Source: Candidatus Nomurabacteria bacterium (GTDB taxonomy: Bacteria > Patescibacteriota > Saccharimonadia > Saccharimonadales > UBA7683). Taken from it: DNA of 64,000 bases. The translations under genes were made by a program, and so were the position numbers. The stretch lies in contig JACKGS010000002.1 of NCBI GenBank assembly GCA_020631865.1, forward strand, positions 186,001 to 250,000, written 5' to 3'. This document shows, one piece after another, positions 27,033 through 36,043 of this stretch. The number at the start of each line of letters is the position of its first letter. The first letter of the stretch is position 1. Under the pieces are notes generated by a model. The model was given only the letters and a program-made list of their open reading frames with translations. It was not told the DNA's origin and made no database searches.

Positions 27033-27093
27033 AATAAGCGACGAGTTACAGAAGCTTGACAAACAGTATAAATAAGAGTATATTATTGTAATA

Positions 27094-27732
27094 ATGGAAA
27101 AAATAAAAACTAGCAGATCTGAAAGAAGATATAAAAATACTCTTGAAAGGATCCAAAAAGAGTATGTGCGTAAGCTAGATGAAGATAAGCTTTCATTACC
27201 TAAAAAACTAGGTAAACTTTCTATCATTGTTTCAAATATGCCAGACCATAGGGGCGAAGCGACGGCAGCAGATCAGATACGAGCCTTTCATAATGAGGCT
27301 GATGAATTAGCAGAGTATTATTCCAGGGAATATGGTGCGGTTAATATTTATAGAAAAGCGACTGAAATGGAGATGGGGTTTGAGCTTTCAAATCCAGATG
27401 TTGCTGGTTTGATTACTATCGGGCATGGTAATATTGGTGATTTTTGGCTTGAAGGGGGTAATCATATGGGTTGGGAAAAAGTCGCTAAGTTAACAAAATT
27501 TCTGAAACAAGGTGAGTTTATTCAAAGAACATGCGGAAACTTTCCATACCTAAATTCGGTTCCACTGGGTACATTTGCCGTTGCGGACCAACGGAATTTA
27601 ATAGCACCGACTGGCAGGGTAATTGATGATATAAAACCTGACGAAAGCTTATTTGGGCCTGTTTATGGTAAAGGCCGTAACGATATCAATGATATTACTG
27701 ATCTCATAGCAAAGCACTATATACTCGCTTAA
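27094..27732 (+). CDS. Unknown protein with possible caspase/CHAT-like His-Cys pair
   Basis: A 212-residue soluble protein. The first 40 residues are basic and helical. The rest has alternating beta strands with ADVAGLITIGHGNIGDFWL-like geometry: H111-G112 follows a hydrophobic strand, and C147 (QRTCGNF) follows another. This spacing resembles clan CD peptidases (caspase, CHAT), in which HG and a later Cys form the dyad. The resemblance is at motif level only; no family is securely recognised. A near-consensus promoter precedes it (TTGACA 27056-27061, TATATT 27079-27084). Confidence 0.6.
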   Translation: MEKIKTSRSERRYKNTLERIQKEYVRKLDEDKLSLPKKLGKLSIIVSNMPDHRGEATAADQIRAFHNEADELAEYYSREYGAVNIYRKATEMEMGFELSNPDVAGLITIGHGNIGDFWLEGGNHMGWEKVAKLTKFLKQGEFIQRTCGNFPYLNSVPLGTFAVADQRNLIAPTGRVIDDIKPDESLFGPVYGKGRNDINDITDLIAKHYILA

Positions 27733-27770
27733 GTGCAGGCTATCTTTATCTATTGATGTATAATGTAGTT

Positions 27771-29126
27771 ATGAGTGATCTGAAGATGGAAGACGTAGTG
27801 AGTTTATGTAAACGCCGTGGTTTTATTTATCAGGGAAGTGAAGTGTATGGTGGCCTGAGTGGTACCTGGGATTACGGCCCGCTTGGCGTGGTATTGAAGC
27901 GTAATATTATGAACCTCTGGTGGAAGATGTTTGTTGAAGACCGTGAGGACATGTACGGTGTTGATGCAGCAATTTTAATGAATCAAAAAGTCTGGCAGGC
28001 AAGTGGTCATGTTGATACTTTTGTTGATCCGCTTTGCGAAGATATTGAAACAAAGAAACGCTATCGCACAGATCATATTTTAAAAGATAACGGTATTGAT
28101 CCAACTGGTATGACAATGGCGCAGATGGATGAAGCGATTACAGAAAATAACATCTTAAGTCCAGAAAAAAATAAACTTTCGCAGTCACGAACATTTAACA
28201 TGATGTTCACGACCCATGTTGGTCCGGTTGCAGATGAAAATTCGGTAAGTTATCTTCGTCCAGAAACTGCGCAGGGTATTTTTACAAATTTTAAAAATGT
28301 AGTTGATAGTTTTTACCCTGATTTGCCATTCGGTATTGCACAACAAGGCAAGGCTTTTCGTAATGAAATATCTCCAAGAGACTTTGTTTTTCGTAGTCGT
28401 GAGTTTGAGCAAATGGAAATTGAGTACTTTATTGATCCAGAACACTGGGAAGATTTGTTCGAGCAGTGGCGTCAAAATATTTATGAATGGTTTGAAGTGC
28501 TTGGTCTACCAAAAGAATGTATTCATGAGTTAGAAGTTCCAGAACAAGATCGTGCTCACTACAGTAAAAGAACTATAGATTTTGAGTTCGATTTTCCGCA
28601 TGGTCGTGATGAGCTTTTGGGTATGGCTTACCGTACAGATTTTGATCTTAACAATATTCAGCGAGATTCAAAAAAGAGTATGGAGTACACAATCAAGGGT
28701 ACGAACACAAAATTTATCCCACACGTGATTGAGCCAAGCTTTGGTGTTGAGCGTGCACTTATGGCGGTGCTTTCCGCTGCTTATCGTGAGGACGAACAGA
28801 ACGGAGAGCGACGAACATATCTAGCGCTTCCTGAGCATCTTGCACCATATAAATTCTGCGTTTCACCACTCTTGAAGAATAAGCCAGAGCTTGTCGAAAA
28901 AGCTAGAGAGGTATACCTAGATCTTAAAAAGAAGTACAGAAATATCACCTGGGACGATAACGGTAATATCGGTAAGCGTTATCGCCGACAAGATGAAATC
29001 GGTACCCCAAATTGCATAGTAATAGACTTCGATACCCTAGAAGATGACACCGTAACGGTTCGTGACCGGGATACAACCAAACAAACTAGAGTCAAAATCG
29101 AGAATCTTATTAAGTATGATGAATAG
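27771..29126 (+). CDS. glyS: Glycyl-tRNA synthetase (alpha2 type)
   Basis: About 451 residues of class II synthetase: motif 1 region (GTWDYGPLGVVLKRN), RPETAQGIFTNF, motif 2 (FRNEISPRDFVFRSREFEQME), motif 3 region (EPSFGVERALMAVL) and a C-terminal anticodon-binding domain. This is the single-chain eukaryote-like form, not the bacterial GlyQ/GlyS tetramer. ATG 27771 is selected over 27753 because TATAAT (27759-27764) lies between them, six bases before the start. A remnant of a nucleotidyltransferase gene overlaps its 3' end. Confidence 0.95.
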   Translation: MSDLKMEDVVSLCKRRGFIYQGSEVYGGLSGTWDYGPLGVVLKRNIMNLWWKMFVEDREDMYGVDAAILMNQKVWQASGHVDTFVDPLCEDIETKKRYRTDHILKDNGIDPTGMTMAQMDEAITENNILSPEKNKLSQSRTFNMMFTTHVGPVADENSVSYLRPETAQGIFTNFKNVVDSFYPDLPFGIAQQGKAFRNEISPRDFVFRSREFEQMEIEYFIDPEHWEDLFEQWRQNIYEWFEVLGLPKECIHELEVPEQDRAHYSKRTIDFEFDFPHGRDELLGMAYRTDFDLNNIQRDSKKSMEYTIKGTNTKFIPHVIEPSFGVERALMAVLSAAYREDEQNGERRTYLALPEHLAPYKFCVSPLLKNKPELVEKAREVYLDLKKKYRNITWDDNGNIGKRYRRQDEIGTPNCIVIDFDTLEDDTVTVRDRDTTKQTRVKIENLIKYDE

Positions 29127-29289
29127 TTCTGAAAAACTCATAGAACGCGAGATGGATATTGATGATGTTATGTGGTTTATTGAGCTGTGTGAATCTAATA
29201 ATATTGAGGTTTATATTGATGGTGGATGGGGAGTTTTTGTGTCGGTCCAGTTAGATGAAGGGTTCAGAAATAATAGAATTACCAACTAA
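29116..29289 (+). pseudogene. Truncated aminoglycoside-type nucleotidyltransferase N-terminus
   Basis: A 57-codon frame overlapping the glyS end. DIDDVMWFIELCESNNIEV and YIDGGWGV match the opening of LinB/PF10706-like nucleotidyltransferases, which continue through a DxD catalytic segment. Here the similarity stops after GGWGVFVS and the frame ends at 29289, so the catalytic aspartates are missing. It is most likely a remnant left by deletion, though a small ORF in use cannot be ruled out. Confidence 0.6.
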
Positions 29290-29310
29290 AGATAAGAGTA
29301 AAGAGTAGAT

Positions 29311-29871
29311 ATGAGTGAGATTAGTAGAGAGAAATTATTGAAGTTTTATGATGATTTAAAATATTATGACGTTGATCAGAGGGGTTGGGAGCAAGAGCCT
29401 AACGGTGCGGTGGTGAATTCTATGCATGTTCTTCTTCATATTATGAAGGATGTTAATAGCAAGGATTTTTCTGATGAGACTAAGGTGAAAGAGGCGATAG
29501 CGCCAGATGCTTTGCAGTATGCAATGAGGTTTTTGAGATGGTCGGGCAGTGGGGTGGCGGAAGGTTCTAGCCAATTTAATATTACAGAAGTTGAAGGTGA
29601 AACAAAAAAGAATCTCGGAAAGTTACCCGTTGGAATGTATGAGTGGATAGAAGCGGGGACATTACTTGCGCAAAACTTGCATGATATTGATCATCAAGAT
29701 AAAAGAGTCGAGGCTGAGACTCAGTTAAACCAAACTTTAGTGAGTGCTTCTGCTTTGCTAGGTCAATCTGCAATTACAATGTCAGTGCACTATAAATTTG
29801 ATTTAGAACAAGCTTTTTACGACAGACTGTACGATTTACGAGAACATTTCGGAATACCACATCCAGAATAA
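29311..29871 (+). CDS. Helical protein of unknown function
   Basis: A 186-residue soluble, largely helical protein (for example LPVGMYEWIEAGTLLAQNLHDIDH and NQTLVSASALLGQ), rich in acidic residues and His but with no motif I recognise. It may be regulated separately from glyS. Codon use looks like the neighbours, so nothing suggests recent transfer. Confidence 0.6.
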   Translation: MSEISREKLLKFYDDLKYYDVDQRGWEQEPNGAVVNSMHVLLHIMKDVNSKDFSDETKVKEAIAPDALQYAMRFLRWSGSGVAEGSSQFNITEVEGETKKNLGKLPVGMYEWIEAGTLLAQNLHDIDHQDKRVEAETQLNQTLVSASALLGQSAITMSVHYKFDLEQAFYDRLYDLREHFGIPHPE

Positions 29872-29930
29872 GTCATATGTTTAACATTCGAACTAGAAGA
29901 AATAGTAAAGTAGAAAATCTTAGTAAAGCG

Positions 29931-29959
29931 TTGACAAAAAGTAAAGCATTAGCTAGAAT
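29931..29959 (+). promoter_or_regulatory. Consensus promoter of the AbrB-PIN operon
   Basis: TTGACA (29931-29936), 17-base spacer, TAGAAT (29954-29959), then seven bases to the ATG at 29967. Transcription should start on the A of the start codon. One of the clearest leaderless promoters in the window. Confidence 0.75.
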
Positions 29960-29966
29960 GTAAAGC

Positions 29967-30224
29967 ATGCTTACTAAGACAGTTACAGTCAGTAATAAAA
30001 ATCAGATCACTTTGCCTGCAGAGTACGTTAGGTTACTTGGCTTAGATGATTCACGTAAATTACGCATAATTATCAATGGCAAAGAATTGGTTGCTAAGCC
30101 TGAAATCTCTGCCCAGGAGCGCATGAAGAAGCAATGGAAAAAGTTACCGCATTTTGCCGGTACTAATAATGACGAAGATTTAAAGCAGGTAATTCGTGAG
30201 ACGGCTTCAGTAAAAATTATATGA
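29967..30224 (+). CDS. AbrB/SpoVT-type antitoxin
   Basis: An 85-residue swapped-hairpin DNA-binding protein: TVSNKNQITLPAEYVRLLGL followed by KLRIIINGKELVAKP is the classic AbrB fold, and a C-terminal tail probably neutralises the toxin. It overlaps the PIN gene by ATGA. Antitoxins of this class usually repress their own promoter with the toxin as co-repressor, and the strong promoter just upstream fits that. Confidence 0.87.
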   Translation: MLTKTVTVSNKNQITLPAEYVRLLGLDDSRKLRIIINGKELVAKPEISAQERMKKQWKKLPHFAGTNNDEDLKQVIRETASVKII

Positions 30225-30601
30225 TTAGATTTGTTGATACAAATATTTTAGTAAGGATTATGACGAACGATGTTCCGCATTTAGCACAAGAGGCTTTTTT
30301 GGTCATTAATCAAGCTGGCAATAATGAACTAGTTGTAACAGATGAGGTTGTTGATGAGCTATTGTTTGTGCTGGAAAGAGCAAAACAGTATAACTTTGAA
30401 AGATCAGTGGTAGTCAATTTATTTCAAGAAGTATTACAGATTGCTCAGTTTAAGTTTTCGTTACATGTTAGATCTGCATTCCTGTTGTACGCTAAATATC
30501 CTAAGTTAGATTTTGTAGATTGCTTGCTGGCGGTAAAAGGTGATATGAAACGTGATAAAGTTTTGACTTTTGATAAAGAGTTACTCAAAGTATTAGAATA
30601 G
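30221..30601 (+). CDS. PIN-domain ribonuclease toxin (VapC-like)
   Basis: A 126-residue PIN domain with the expected acidic residues: D6 (RFVDTNILVR), E45 (DEVVDELLF region), D98 (LDFVDCLLA) and a final Asp in LTFDKEL. These bind metal for RNA cleavage. Coupled by a 4-base overlap to the AbrB antitoxin, it forms a type II toxin-antitoxin module. The specific RNA target is unknown. Confidence 0.87.
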   Translation: MIRFVDTNILVRIMTNDVPHLAQEAFLVINQAGNNELVVTDEVVDELLFVLERAKQYNFERSVVVNLFQEVLQIAQFKFSLHVRSAFLLYAKYPKLDFVDCLLAVKGDMKRDKVLTFDKELLKVLE

Positions 30602-30741
30602 ATATCCTGTATTGGAGGCAAGTATTTCGTGAGTTTAAAGAATTTATTGCTAGTTTCTCGTATTTGTTCAGTGTGTTTTGTGACACTCTCGCGTTTAAGT
30701 CGGGACATTATTTACCAGAATTAAACTGATATACTATAGTT

Positions 30742-31878
30742 ATGAATCGGAGAACTATTGTTGGGGTCACTGGGTTTATTATCATATTGATGGTTACAGG
30801 ATTTTTGTTCCGGGATAAGTTTATAGCATGGTTTTTTAGGCCGACTGAGTCTAGTGTTGAAGTTGGTGTTCAGAAGCCTCGGGTAATGAATGAAGATATA
30901 AAATTTGGGGTTTTTGCCGAAAACTTAGATACTCCATGGTCTTTGGTATTTTTGCCTGATGGAGATCTTTTAGTTTCAGAACGTAGTGGGAGTTTGAAGA
31001 TAATTGGTAAGTCGGGCGCTATCTTTCCGATTGAGGGAGTTGAAGAGACGAGCGAGGGTGGTTTGTTGGGTGTTGCGCTACATCCGGAATTTAAAAAGAA
31101 CAAACTTTTATATCTGTATGCGACCATGAGGGCTGGTGATGGGATCCAGAATCAGGTGTCTCAATATCAGTTAAGTGATAATGTACTCACATTTCAAAGA
31201 GTGATTCTAGGCAGTATTCCTGCTGATGATAATCACAATGGCGGTGGATTGGCTTTTGGGCCTGATAATAAATTATACATAACTACTGGTGATACCTATG
31301 TTTCATCCCTGGCCCAGAACAAGAGTTCACTGGCTGGTAAAATTCTTAGAATAAATGACGATGGATCTGTGCCGGCAGATAATCCATTCGGTAATTTAAT
31401 ATGGAGCTATGGGCACAGGAATCCACAGGGGATTACTTGGGATGAGGGCGGTAAGATGTGGTCTATTGAACATGGACCTTCTGGATCTCAGGGATCAGGA
31501 CAAGATGAACTGAATATTATCGAAAAAGGCGGCAATTACGGTTGGCCTATTATTAAGGGGGATCAGCATGGTGCTGGTATGCATACTCCGGTGGCAAATT
31601 CAGGCGTTAACGAAACGTGGGCACCTGCGGGAATTGCATATACCAATGGATCGGTGTTTTTTACCGGGTTGAGAGGGCAGTCGCTTTATCAGGCCGTAGC
31701 TAGTGATGCAGGTTATGTAACATTAAAACGTCATTTTAGTAGTGAATATGGACGACTGCGAGCTATTTCAGTAAAAGATAAAGTACTGTACTTTGCTACC
31801 TCGAATAAAGATGGTCGGGGTAGCCCGGGTGCAAGTGATGACAGAATTTTTCAAGCACCGCTTTCAATCTTAAAATAA
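30742..31878 (+). CDS. Membrane-anchored sugar/sorbosone dehydrogenase-like beta-propeller
   Basis: A 378-residue GSDH-family protein (PQQ-dependent glucose dehydrogenase B-like) with one N-terminal membrane helix (about 5-28). Motifs include DTPWSLVFLPDGDLLVSER, GLLGVALHPEF, DNHNGGGLAFGPD and WSYGHRNPQG, the usual propeller loops around the active site. The catalytic His region (GHRNPQG) is conserved. Oxidation of sugars is the family's role, but PQQ synthesis genes are not in the window, so the cofactor source or a different ligand is open. A TATACT box (30730-30735) ends six bases before ATG. Confidence 0.85.
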   Translation: MNRRTIVGVTGFIIILMVTGFLFRDKFIAWFFRPTESSVEVGVQKPRVMNEDIKFGVFAENLDTPWSLVFLPDGDLLVSERSGSLKIIGKSGAIFPIEGVEETSEGGLLGVALHPEFKKNKLLYLYATMRAGDGIQNQVSQYQLSDNVLTFQRVILGSIPADDNHNGGGLAFGPDNKLYITTGDTYVSSLAQNKSSLAGKILRINDDGSVPADNPFGNLIWSYGHRNPQGITWDEGGKMWSIEHGPSGSQGSGQDELNIIEKGGNYGWPIIKGDQHGAGMHTPVANSGVNETWAPAGIAYTNGSVFFTGLRGQSLYQAVASDAGYVTLKRHFSSEYGRLRAISVKDKVLYFATSNKDGRGSPGASDDRIFQAPLSILK

Positions 31879-31950
31879 AGAAGAGCAATTATTAGCAAGT
31901 AGAAAATGCCTATGCTTGCAACGATGTGTCGGGTGTGACAATATCAATTA

Positions 31951-32610
31951 ATGACAGTTTTTGGAGAAATGCCCGCTGAGGCCGATCGGTCATTGACTGA
32001 GGAGGAAATTAATTCTTTTAAGTCATCTATCTTATGGCCTGCTATTGAATGGTTGAATCATGGCTATGATTTCATGAGAGAAGAACCAATTGGCGCTGAG
32101 TATATCGTAACAAGAACTCACGTACTTGCGGGTCAAAAATATTCTGTGACTTTGCATGCTTATATTGATGAGATTCATGATTCCGAGGGTGATGTCATGG
32201 CTAATCATGTGGTAGAGTGTCGTACGGAATTTGCTGAACATAATCTTTATGATGCCATTGTGCTTACTGCTGCGCATTCGTGTGTGGATATTGATGACGA
32301 GTATCAGGAGCAAATGCAACTCAGTACATGGAGAATCACAAAATATATTATTCAAGACGGTGATGATCCGGTAGGTGTTTATTCTAGCTATGAGTTACGA
32401 GATGAAAGTGGAGATATACTCTGGTCGGATGAAGAAGATATGGGATATTGTATTGATGAAGAACACGGACAACTTACGTCTCATGAGATAGCGAGTATTC
32501 GTTCACTACAAAATTCGATTGAATGTAAAATAAATATGGAAGATATTGGATACATTAGGTTTGTGCTTGATAATCTTGGTGTTCCAGAAAGCATTACCTA
32601 CTCAGAATAA
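31951..32610 (+). CDS. Acidic protein of unknown function
   Basis: A 219-residue, very acidic soluble protein (many Asp/Glu, for example ILWSDEEDMGYCIDEEHG) without signal or membrane segment. Beta-strand alternation in the middle (YSVTLHAYIDEI) suggests a mixed fold. No family recognised. The following gene is on the same strand 28 bases later. Confidence 0.55.
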   Translation: MTVFGEMPAEADRSLTEEEINSFKSSILWPAIEWLNHGYDFMREEPIGAEYIVTRTHVLAGQKYSVTLHAYIDEIHDSEGDVMANHVVECRTEFAEHNLYDAIVLTAAHSCVDIDDEYQEQMQLSTWRITKYIIQDGDDPVGVYSSYELRDESGDILWSDEEDMGYCIDEEHGQLTSHEIASIRSLQNSIECKINMEDIGYIRFVLDNLGVPESITYSE

Positions 32611-32637
32611 TCTAAGGGGTTATGATAGAATCATTTT

Positions 32638-33129
32638 ATGAAAAGATTGTGTAAAAGCAAGAATGGACATGAAGTTTTTGTTGATGAGCAGAATACAAAT
32701 ATAGGTTTGCATATACTCGAAAACCCGAACTTGCTGGAGCTTGCCAAAGAGGCGATCATACAATCCGAGGTGGTCGGTGAAAAGGTAGCACTAGAGATGG
32801 ACCTGGGTAGAGTGATTGGTACGACTAGTATGGTAGAGATTGGGGTAGACGACGAAATTGTTTGGGCAAAGCGTAAGGATAGAGAAAAATATTCAAAGTT
32901 TGTCAAAAATCGTGAACTTGTACCAACAAGCAAGGTGGTGGCAATTTTATTTCAGAAAGAATACGGGTATTTATTATGGAGTGGTTGGTGTGGCGAGTTG
33001 TTGCCGCAAGAGTCAGATGGTGCGGGAGGTACGAGAACGAGCCGTGCTTTCGATGAAACTCATGCAATGGTGTTTGACGAAGCAATTATTCAGATGGATA
33101 CAATAACAGAAGTTGATCCTGCAAAATAG
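32638..33129 (+). CDS. Protein of unknown function
   Basis: A 163-residue soluble protein with alternating beta strands (VGEKVALEMDLGRVIGTT, VVAILFQKEYGYLLWSGWCGE). I do not recognise the family. The gene ends at a strong bidirectional terminator shared with the convergent cupin gene. The GCGELLP-like turn and Trp-rich strand might line a ligand pocket, but nothing specific can be claimed. Confidence 0.55.
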   Translation: MKRLCKSKNGHEVFVDEQNTNIGLHILENPNLLELAKEAIIQSEVVGEKVALEMDLGRVIGTTSMVEIGVDDEIVWAKRKDREKYSKFVKNRELVPTSKVVAILFQKEYGYLLWSGWCGELLPQESDGAGGTRTSRAFDETHAMVFDEAIIQMDTITEVDPAK

Positions 33130-33154
33130 AAAACACTCAAGTATGAGTGTTTTC
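33129..33154. terminator. Bidirectional terminator between convergent genes
   Basis: A perfect 11-bp stem GAAAACACTCA/TGAGTGTTTTC with loop AGTA. Its A-rich left arm and T-rich right arm serve as U-tracts for either strand. It overlaps the stop codon of the plus-strand gene. Confidence 0.8.
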
Positions 33155-33178
33155 TTAATACTGAGGCGTTAAGCATGT

Positions 33179-33595
33179 TTAGTGATTGTGATCTGCTTCT
33201 GACTCTTCAAAAGTTTCGTGGATCGTGCCCTTTGGGTGTTCAGCAGGAGCATAAATTGAGTACAGTTTTAGTGCACCATCGCCAGTGTTGATAATATTGT
33301 GCCATGTGCCAGCGGGTACAAAAATAGCAAAATCATCTTCAGCTTGTTTTTCAAAACTTAAATCATCTTCGGCAGAGCCCATTACAACCTTGGCGGTGCC
33401 TTCTTCAATGCGCAAGAACTGATCGTGGTCATTGTGAACTTCTAGCCCAACTTCGCCACCGGTGGGAATGGCCATAACGGTCATCTGCATATTTGTGCCG
33501 GTCCATTTTGCAACCCGGAATTTATCATTTTCTACTGTTAATTCTTCAATATTCACTACGTATGGCTGTCCGCCGTAATCATTTGTATCCATCAT
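33179..33595 (-). CDS. Cupin-domain protein
   Basis: A 138-residue single cupin barrel: motif 1 VGLEVHNDHDQFLRIEEGTAKV is represented by H-x-H/D...E in GGEVGLEVHNDHDQF, and motif 2 by PAGTWHNIIN. These residues bind a divalent metal. Proteins of this type (mannose-6-phosphate isomerase-like or dioxygenase-like cupins) have varied roles, and the substrate cannot be inferred. It is convergent with the preceding unknown gene and divergent from the membrane protein at 33640. Confidence 0.85.
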   Translation of the reverse strand: MMDTNDYGGQPYVVNIEELTVENDKFRVAKWTGTNMQMTVMAIPTGGEVGLEVHNDHDQFLRIEEGTAKVVMGSAEDDLSFEKQAEDDFAIFVPAGTWHNIINTGDGALKLYSIYAPAEHPKGTIHETFEESEADHNH

Positions 33596-33639
33596 AATCC
33601 CTTTCGGTTATTCGTGTTCTTAGTATATCATTAGTGTAT

Positions 33640-34263
33640 ATGAGTCGGCGAACAAAGGTGCAAATTGTGGCGTGGGGACTGGCAGCAATAGCCTCGATAT
33701 TGGCAGTGTCAGTATGGGCGAGCGAACGATTAGATGGGCGACTCTCTGCTTATGATGTATTTCCGTTATTCGGTATGCTGGCATTTAGTTTAATGTGGAC
33801 GCATTATATAACTGGGGCGGTACGTAGGTATTTTAGGCAACCAAAAGAGGTTGTACAGAGCTATTCTGTGGCTACCGGTGCAGTGGTTCTCGCATTGCTG
33901 TTTTTACACCCAGTTATTTTGATTGCCAGCTTGAAGCGCGATGGTTTTGGTTTGCCTCCCGCAAGTTATTTGGCGGTGTATCCAGAGGCGATGCAGGGTG
34001 TAATTATGCTGGGCACGGTATCGCTTTTAATTTTTCTTTCGTTTGAATTAAAGCGGTGGCTGAATGAAAAATCGTGGTGGTACATGGTTGAATATTTGCA
34101 ATTACTGGCGATGGGATTGATTTTTTATCATGGCCTGACGCTAGGTAGGGAGCTTTCTGTCGGTTGGTACAGGATGGTTTGGTGGTTTTATGGTGTGAGT
34201 TTTTTGGTATCAGTAGTTTATAATTATACTTACGATAAGTGGAGGAAAGATGGAGCGAAATAA
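33640..34263 (+). CDS. Multi-pass membrane protein of unknown function
   Basis: About 207 residues with five to six transmembrane segments and conserved-looking His in helices (MWTHYITGAVRRYF, LIFYHGLTLGR). The arrangement of His residues in membrane helices recalls ferric reductase/cytochrome b-type proteins, but this is only a hint. ATG 33640 is preferred to GTG 33634. The 3' end overlaps the cupredoxin gene by 14 bases, linking the two functionally. Confidence 0.6.
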   Translation: MSRRTKVQIVAWGLAAIASILAVSVWASERLDGRLSAYDVFPLFGMLAFSLMWTHYITGAVRRYFRQPKEVVQSYSVATGAVVLALLFLHPVILIASLKRDGFGLPPASYLAVYPEAMQGVIMLGTVSLLIFLSFELKRWLNEKSWWYMVEYLQLLAMGLIFYHGLTLGRELSVGWYRMVWWFYGVSFLVSVVYNYTYDKWRKDGAK

Positions 34264-34732
34264 ATCAAAATTGATCATAGGTGTTGTTTTGGTAATAGCT
34301 GGCGTGGGGATATTGTTCTGGGTATTGGCAGGGAAGAGTGCAAATGCTCCTTCGGAAGAATCAAGTGGAGTAGATCAAGCGCAAATAACTACTGGTGCCG
34401 ATAGGAATAGTGATAATCAGAATGTAAATCCAGATGAACCAGTTTCAAGCGACCAGGGTGATCAGTCTGCAACAATTATATTTACAGACAAGGGCTTTGA
34501 GCCATCCAAGCTGAGCGTTAAAGTTGGCGCAACGGTGACTATTAAGAACAGCTCATCAAAAGATGTGCAATTCTCATCTGATGACCGCCCAACTCATAAA
34601 TTGAATAGTGGCATGAACTTACGAGTTCTAGCACCGGGTGAGTCCGCAATGTTTATTGCCAATCAAGCTGGAGACTGGGGATTTCACGACCACATAGATG
34701 ACAGCTTTACGGGTACTATTACTGTAATGTAA
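34250..34732 (+). CDS. Membrane-anchored cupredoxin-like protein
   Basis: A 160-residue protein with one N-terminal helix (about 8-27), a Ser/Asp-rich linker (28-75) and a cupredoxin Greek-key barrel (about 76-160: FTDKGFEPSKLSVKVGATVTI). Possible copper ligands are the His in PTHKLN and the two in FHDHIDD, plus the terminal Met; the usual type-1 Cys is absent, so it may be a non-blue or degenerate copper protein. It overlaps the membrane protein gene upstream, suggesting a paired membrane redox or copper-handling function. Confidence 0.75.
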   Translation: MERNKSKLIIGVVLVIAGVGILFWVLAGKSANAPSEESSGVDQAQITTGADRNSDNQNVNPDEPVSSDQGDQSATIIFTDKGFEPSKLSVKVGATVTIKNSSSKDVQFSSDDRPTHKLNSGMNLRVLAPGESAMFIANQAGDWGFHDHIDDSFTGTITVM

Positions 34733-34757
34733 ACTCTTCGTAACGGAATGAAGATTT

Positions 34758-36020
34758 ATGAGGAGATATGCATTTACCGAAAGAGGTCAGAAGCTAGCAA
34801 AAGATCTTGGTCTCGATGATCTAGCTAATAAAATTTATAAAGAAGGTAAATCGGATTTTATTTCTGGTTTAGTTGATGATGACTATCACTCGCTATACTA
34901 TGACGCTTCTTCTGCTTCAGAAGAAGCTGGTGCTATACAAGATATGCGTAATACATTTCGATCAATAGATGATCAGATATATGTCGAAAGGGTTTTTACC
35001 AATATTCACCCTGAAGCTGATTTTGTTCCGCCGTGGCTTTACGAAACTGGGGTGCAGGACGGTGACGAAAGACTGTTTCCAATTCCAGAGTATCGTCACC
35101 TTGCATCAGCCGACGTTCAAGTCGATCGTTTGGTACTGAGTGGTGTGATAGGGCATTATTTACGTAAAAGGCATGCACTCCGTAGTGTACTTTCGGAAGA
35201 AGGATTTGCTCGGTACGGATTCAGTAATAGGGTCGATGCTGCGGCTTTTGCCGGTGCGTACATACTAAGTGCGCTAAAAGACCGACACAAGGAGGGTTGT
35301 TTATTGGGGGGAGGGCATGACATGCCATCATTCGAGGTTCCTAGGGGAGGGGGTCTTCACCATACAATATCTCTTGGCGGGAGTTTCCATGGTGACTTCC
35401 GAATGCATCAAACAACACAAATTACGAAGGGTGGTATCACACCTACCGGCGTACGGACGCTATTTGCACCAGAGCATACCGTTGGTGTTGTGGGATATCA
35501 CTCGGTAGAACCATCTATTACTGATGCTATGCTCGAATGTGCGTATTTGCAGGGTGGCGAGGAAAGACTTCTTGGCATCACGGCAGATTTGTACGAGGTG
35601 GCGAATGATTTTATTCAGAAGAAGAATGCTTCTCTCGGTGATGATCCTTTTTACGTTCCACGCTTTGCGGATTATGGTGGAGGTGGTATCGACTACTCAC
35701 TATCGTGGCTCCGCTTGATGAAAGATGATAAATATGAATATAATTACCCCAAGAACCTTGATTCCGGCGAGAGTATTTTATTTGGTTCGCCATATCTTCC
35801 TCAGTCGAGTACTGATATGCAAATCGTTGCGACACACGACGGCCTGTTATTCAGAAATTCTGGTGATGGTGTGACTGGCGATGGCATACTGGTGCCAAAT
35901 AACTATTTTCCTAGCTTATTTAAAGCGTTGCTAACACAATCACAACAAGGCTTGGGGCGTACAAGCCCAGACCAACACCTCCGGATTATTGAAAAGTGTA
36001 AAAATTTACTAGTTGATTAG
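34758..36020 (+). CDS. Protein of unknown function
   Basis: A 420-residue soluble protein. Gly-rich loops occur in the middle (GCLLGGGHDMPSF, RGGGLHHTISLGGSFHGDF) with several His residues that could coordinate metal, and toward the C-terminus (DYGGGGIDYSLSW, SGDGVTGDGIL). No signal peptide. No family recognised. It lies 25 bases after the cupredoxin gene and is convergent with the TrmB-type regulator. Confidence 0.6.
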   Translation: MRRYAFTERGQKLAKDLGLDDLANKIYKEGKSDFISGLVDDDYHSLYYDASSASEEAGAIQDMRNTFRSIDDQIYVERVFTNIHPEADFVPPWLYETGVQDGDERLFPIPEYRHLASADVQVDRLVLSGVIGHYLRKRHALRSVLSEEGFARYGFSNRVDAAAFAGAYILSALKDRHKEGCLLGGGHDMPSFEVPRGGGLHHTISLGGSFHGDFRMHQTTQITKGGITPTGVRTLFAPEHTVGVVGYHSVEPSITDAMLECAYLQGGEERLLGITADLYEVANDFIQKKNASLGDDPFYVPRFADYGGGGIDYSLSWLRLMKDDKYEYNYPKNLDSGESILFGSPYLPQSSTDMQIVATHDGLLFRNSGDGVTGDGILVPNNYFPSLFKALLTQSQQGLGRTSPDQHLRIIEKCKNLLVD

Positions 36021-36043
36021 GGGTGTATTACCACAAGTATCCG

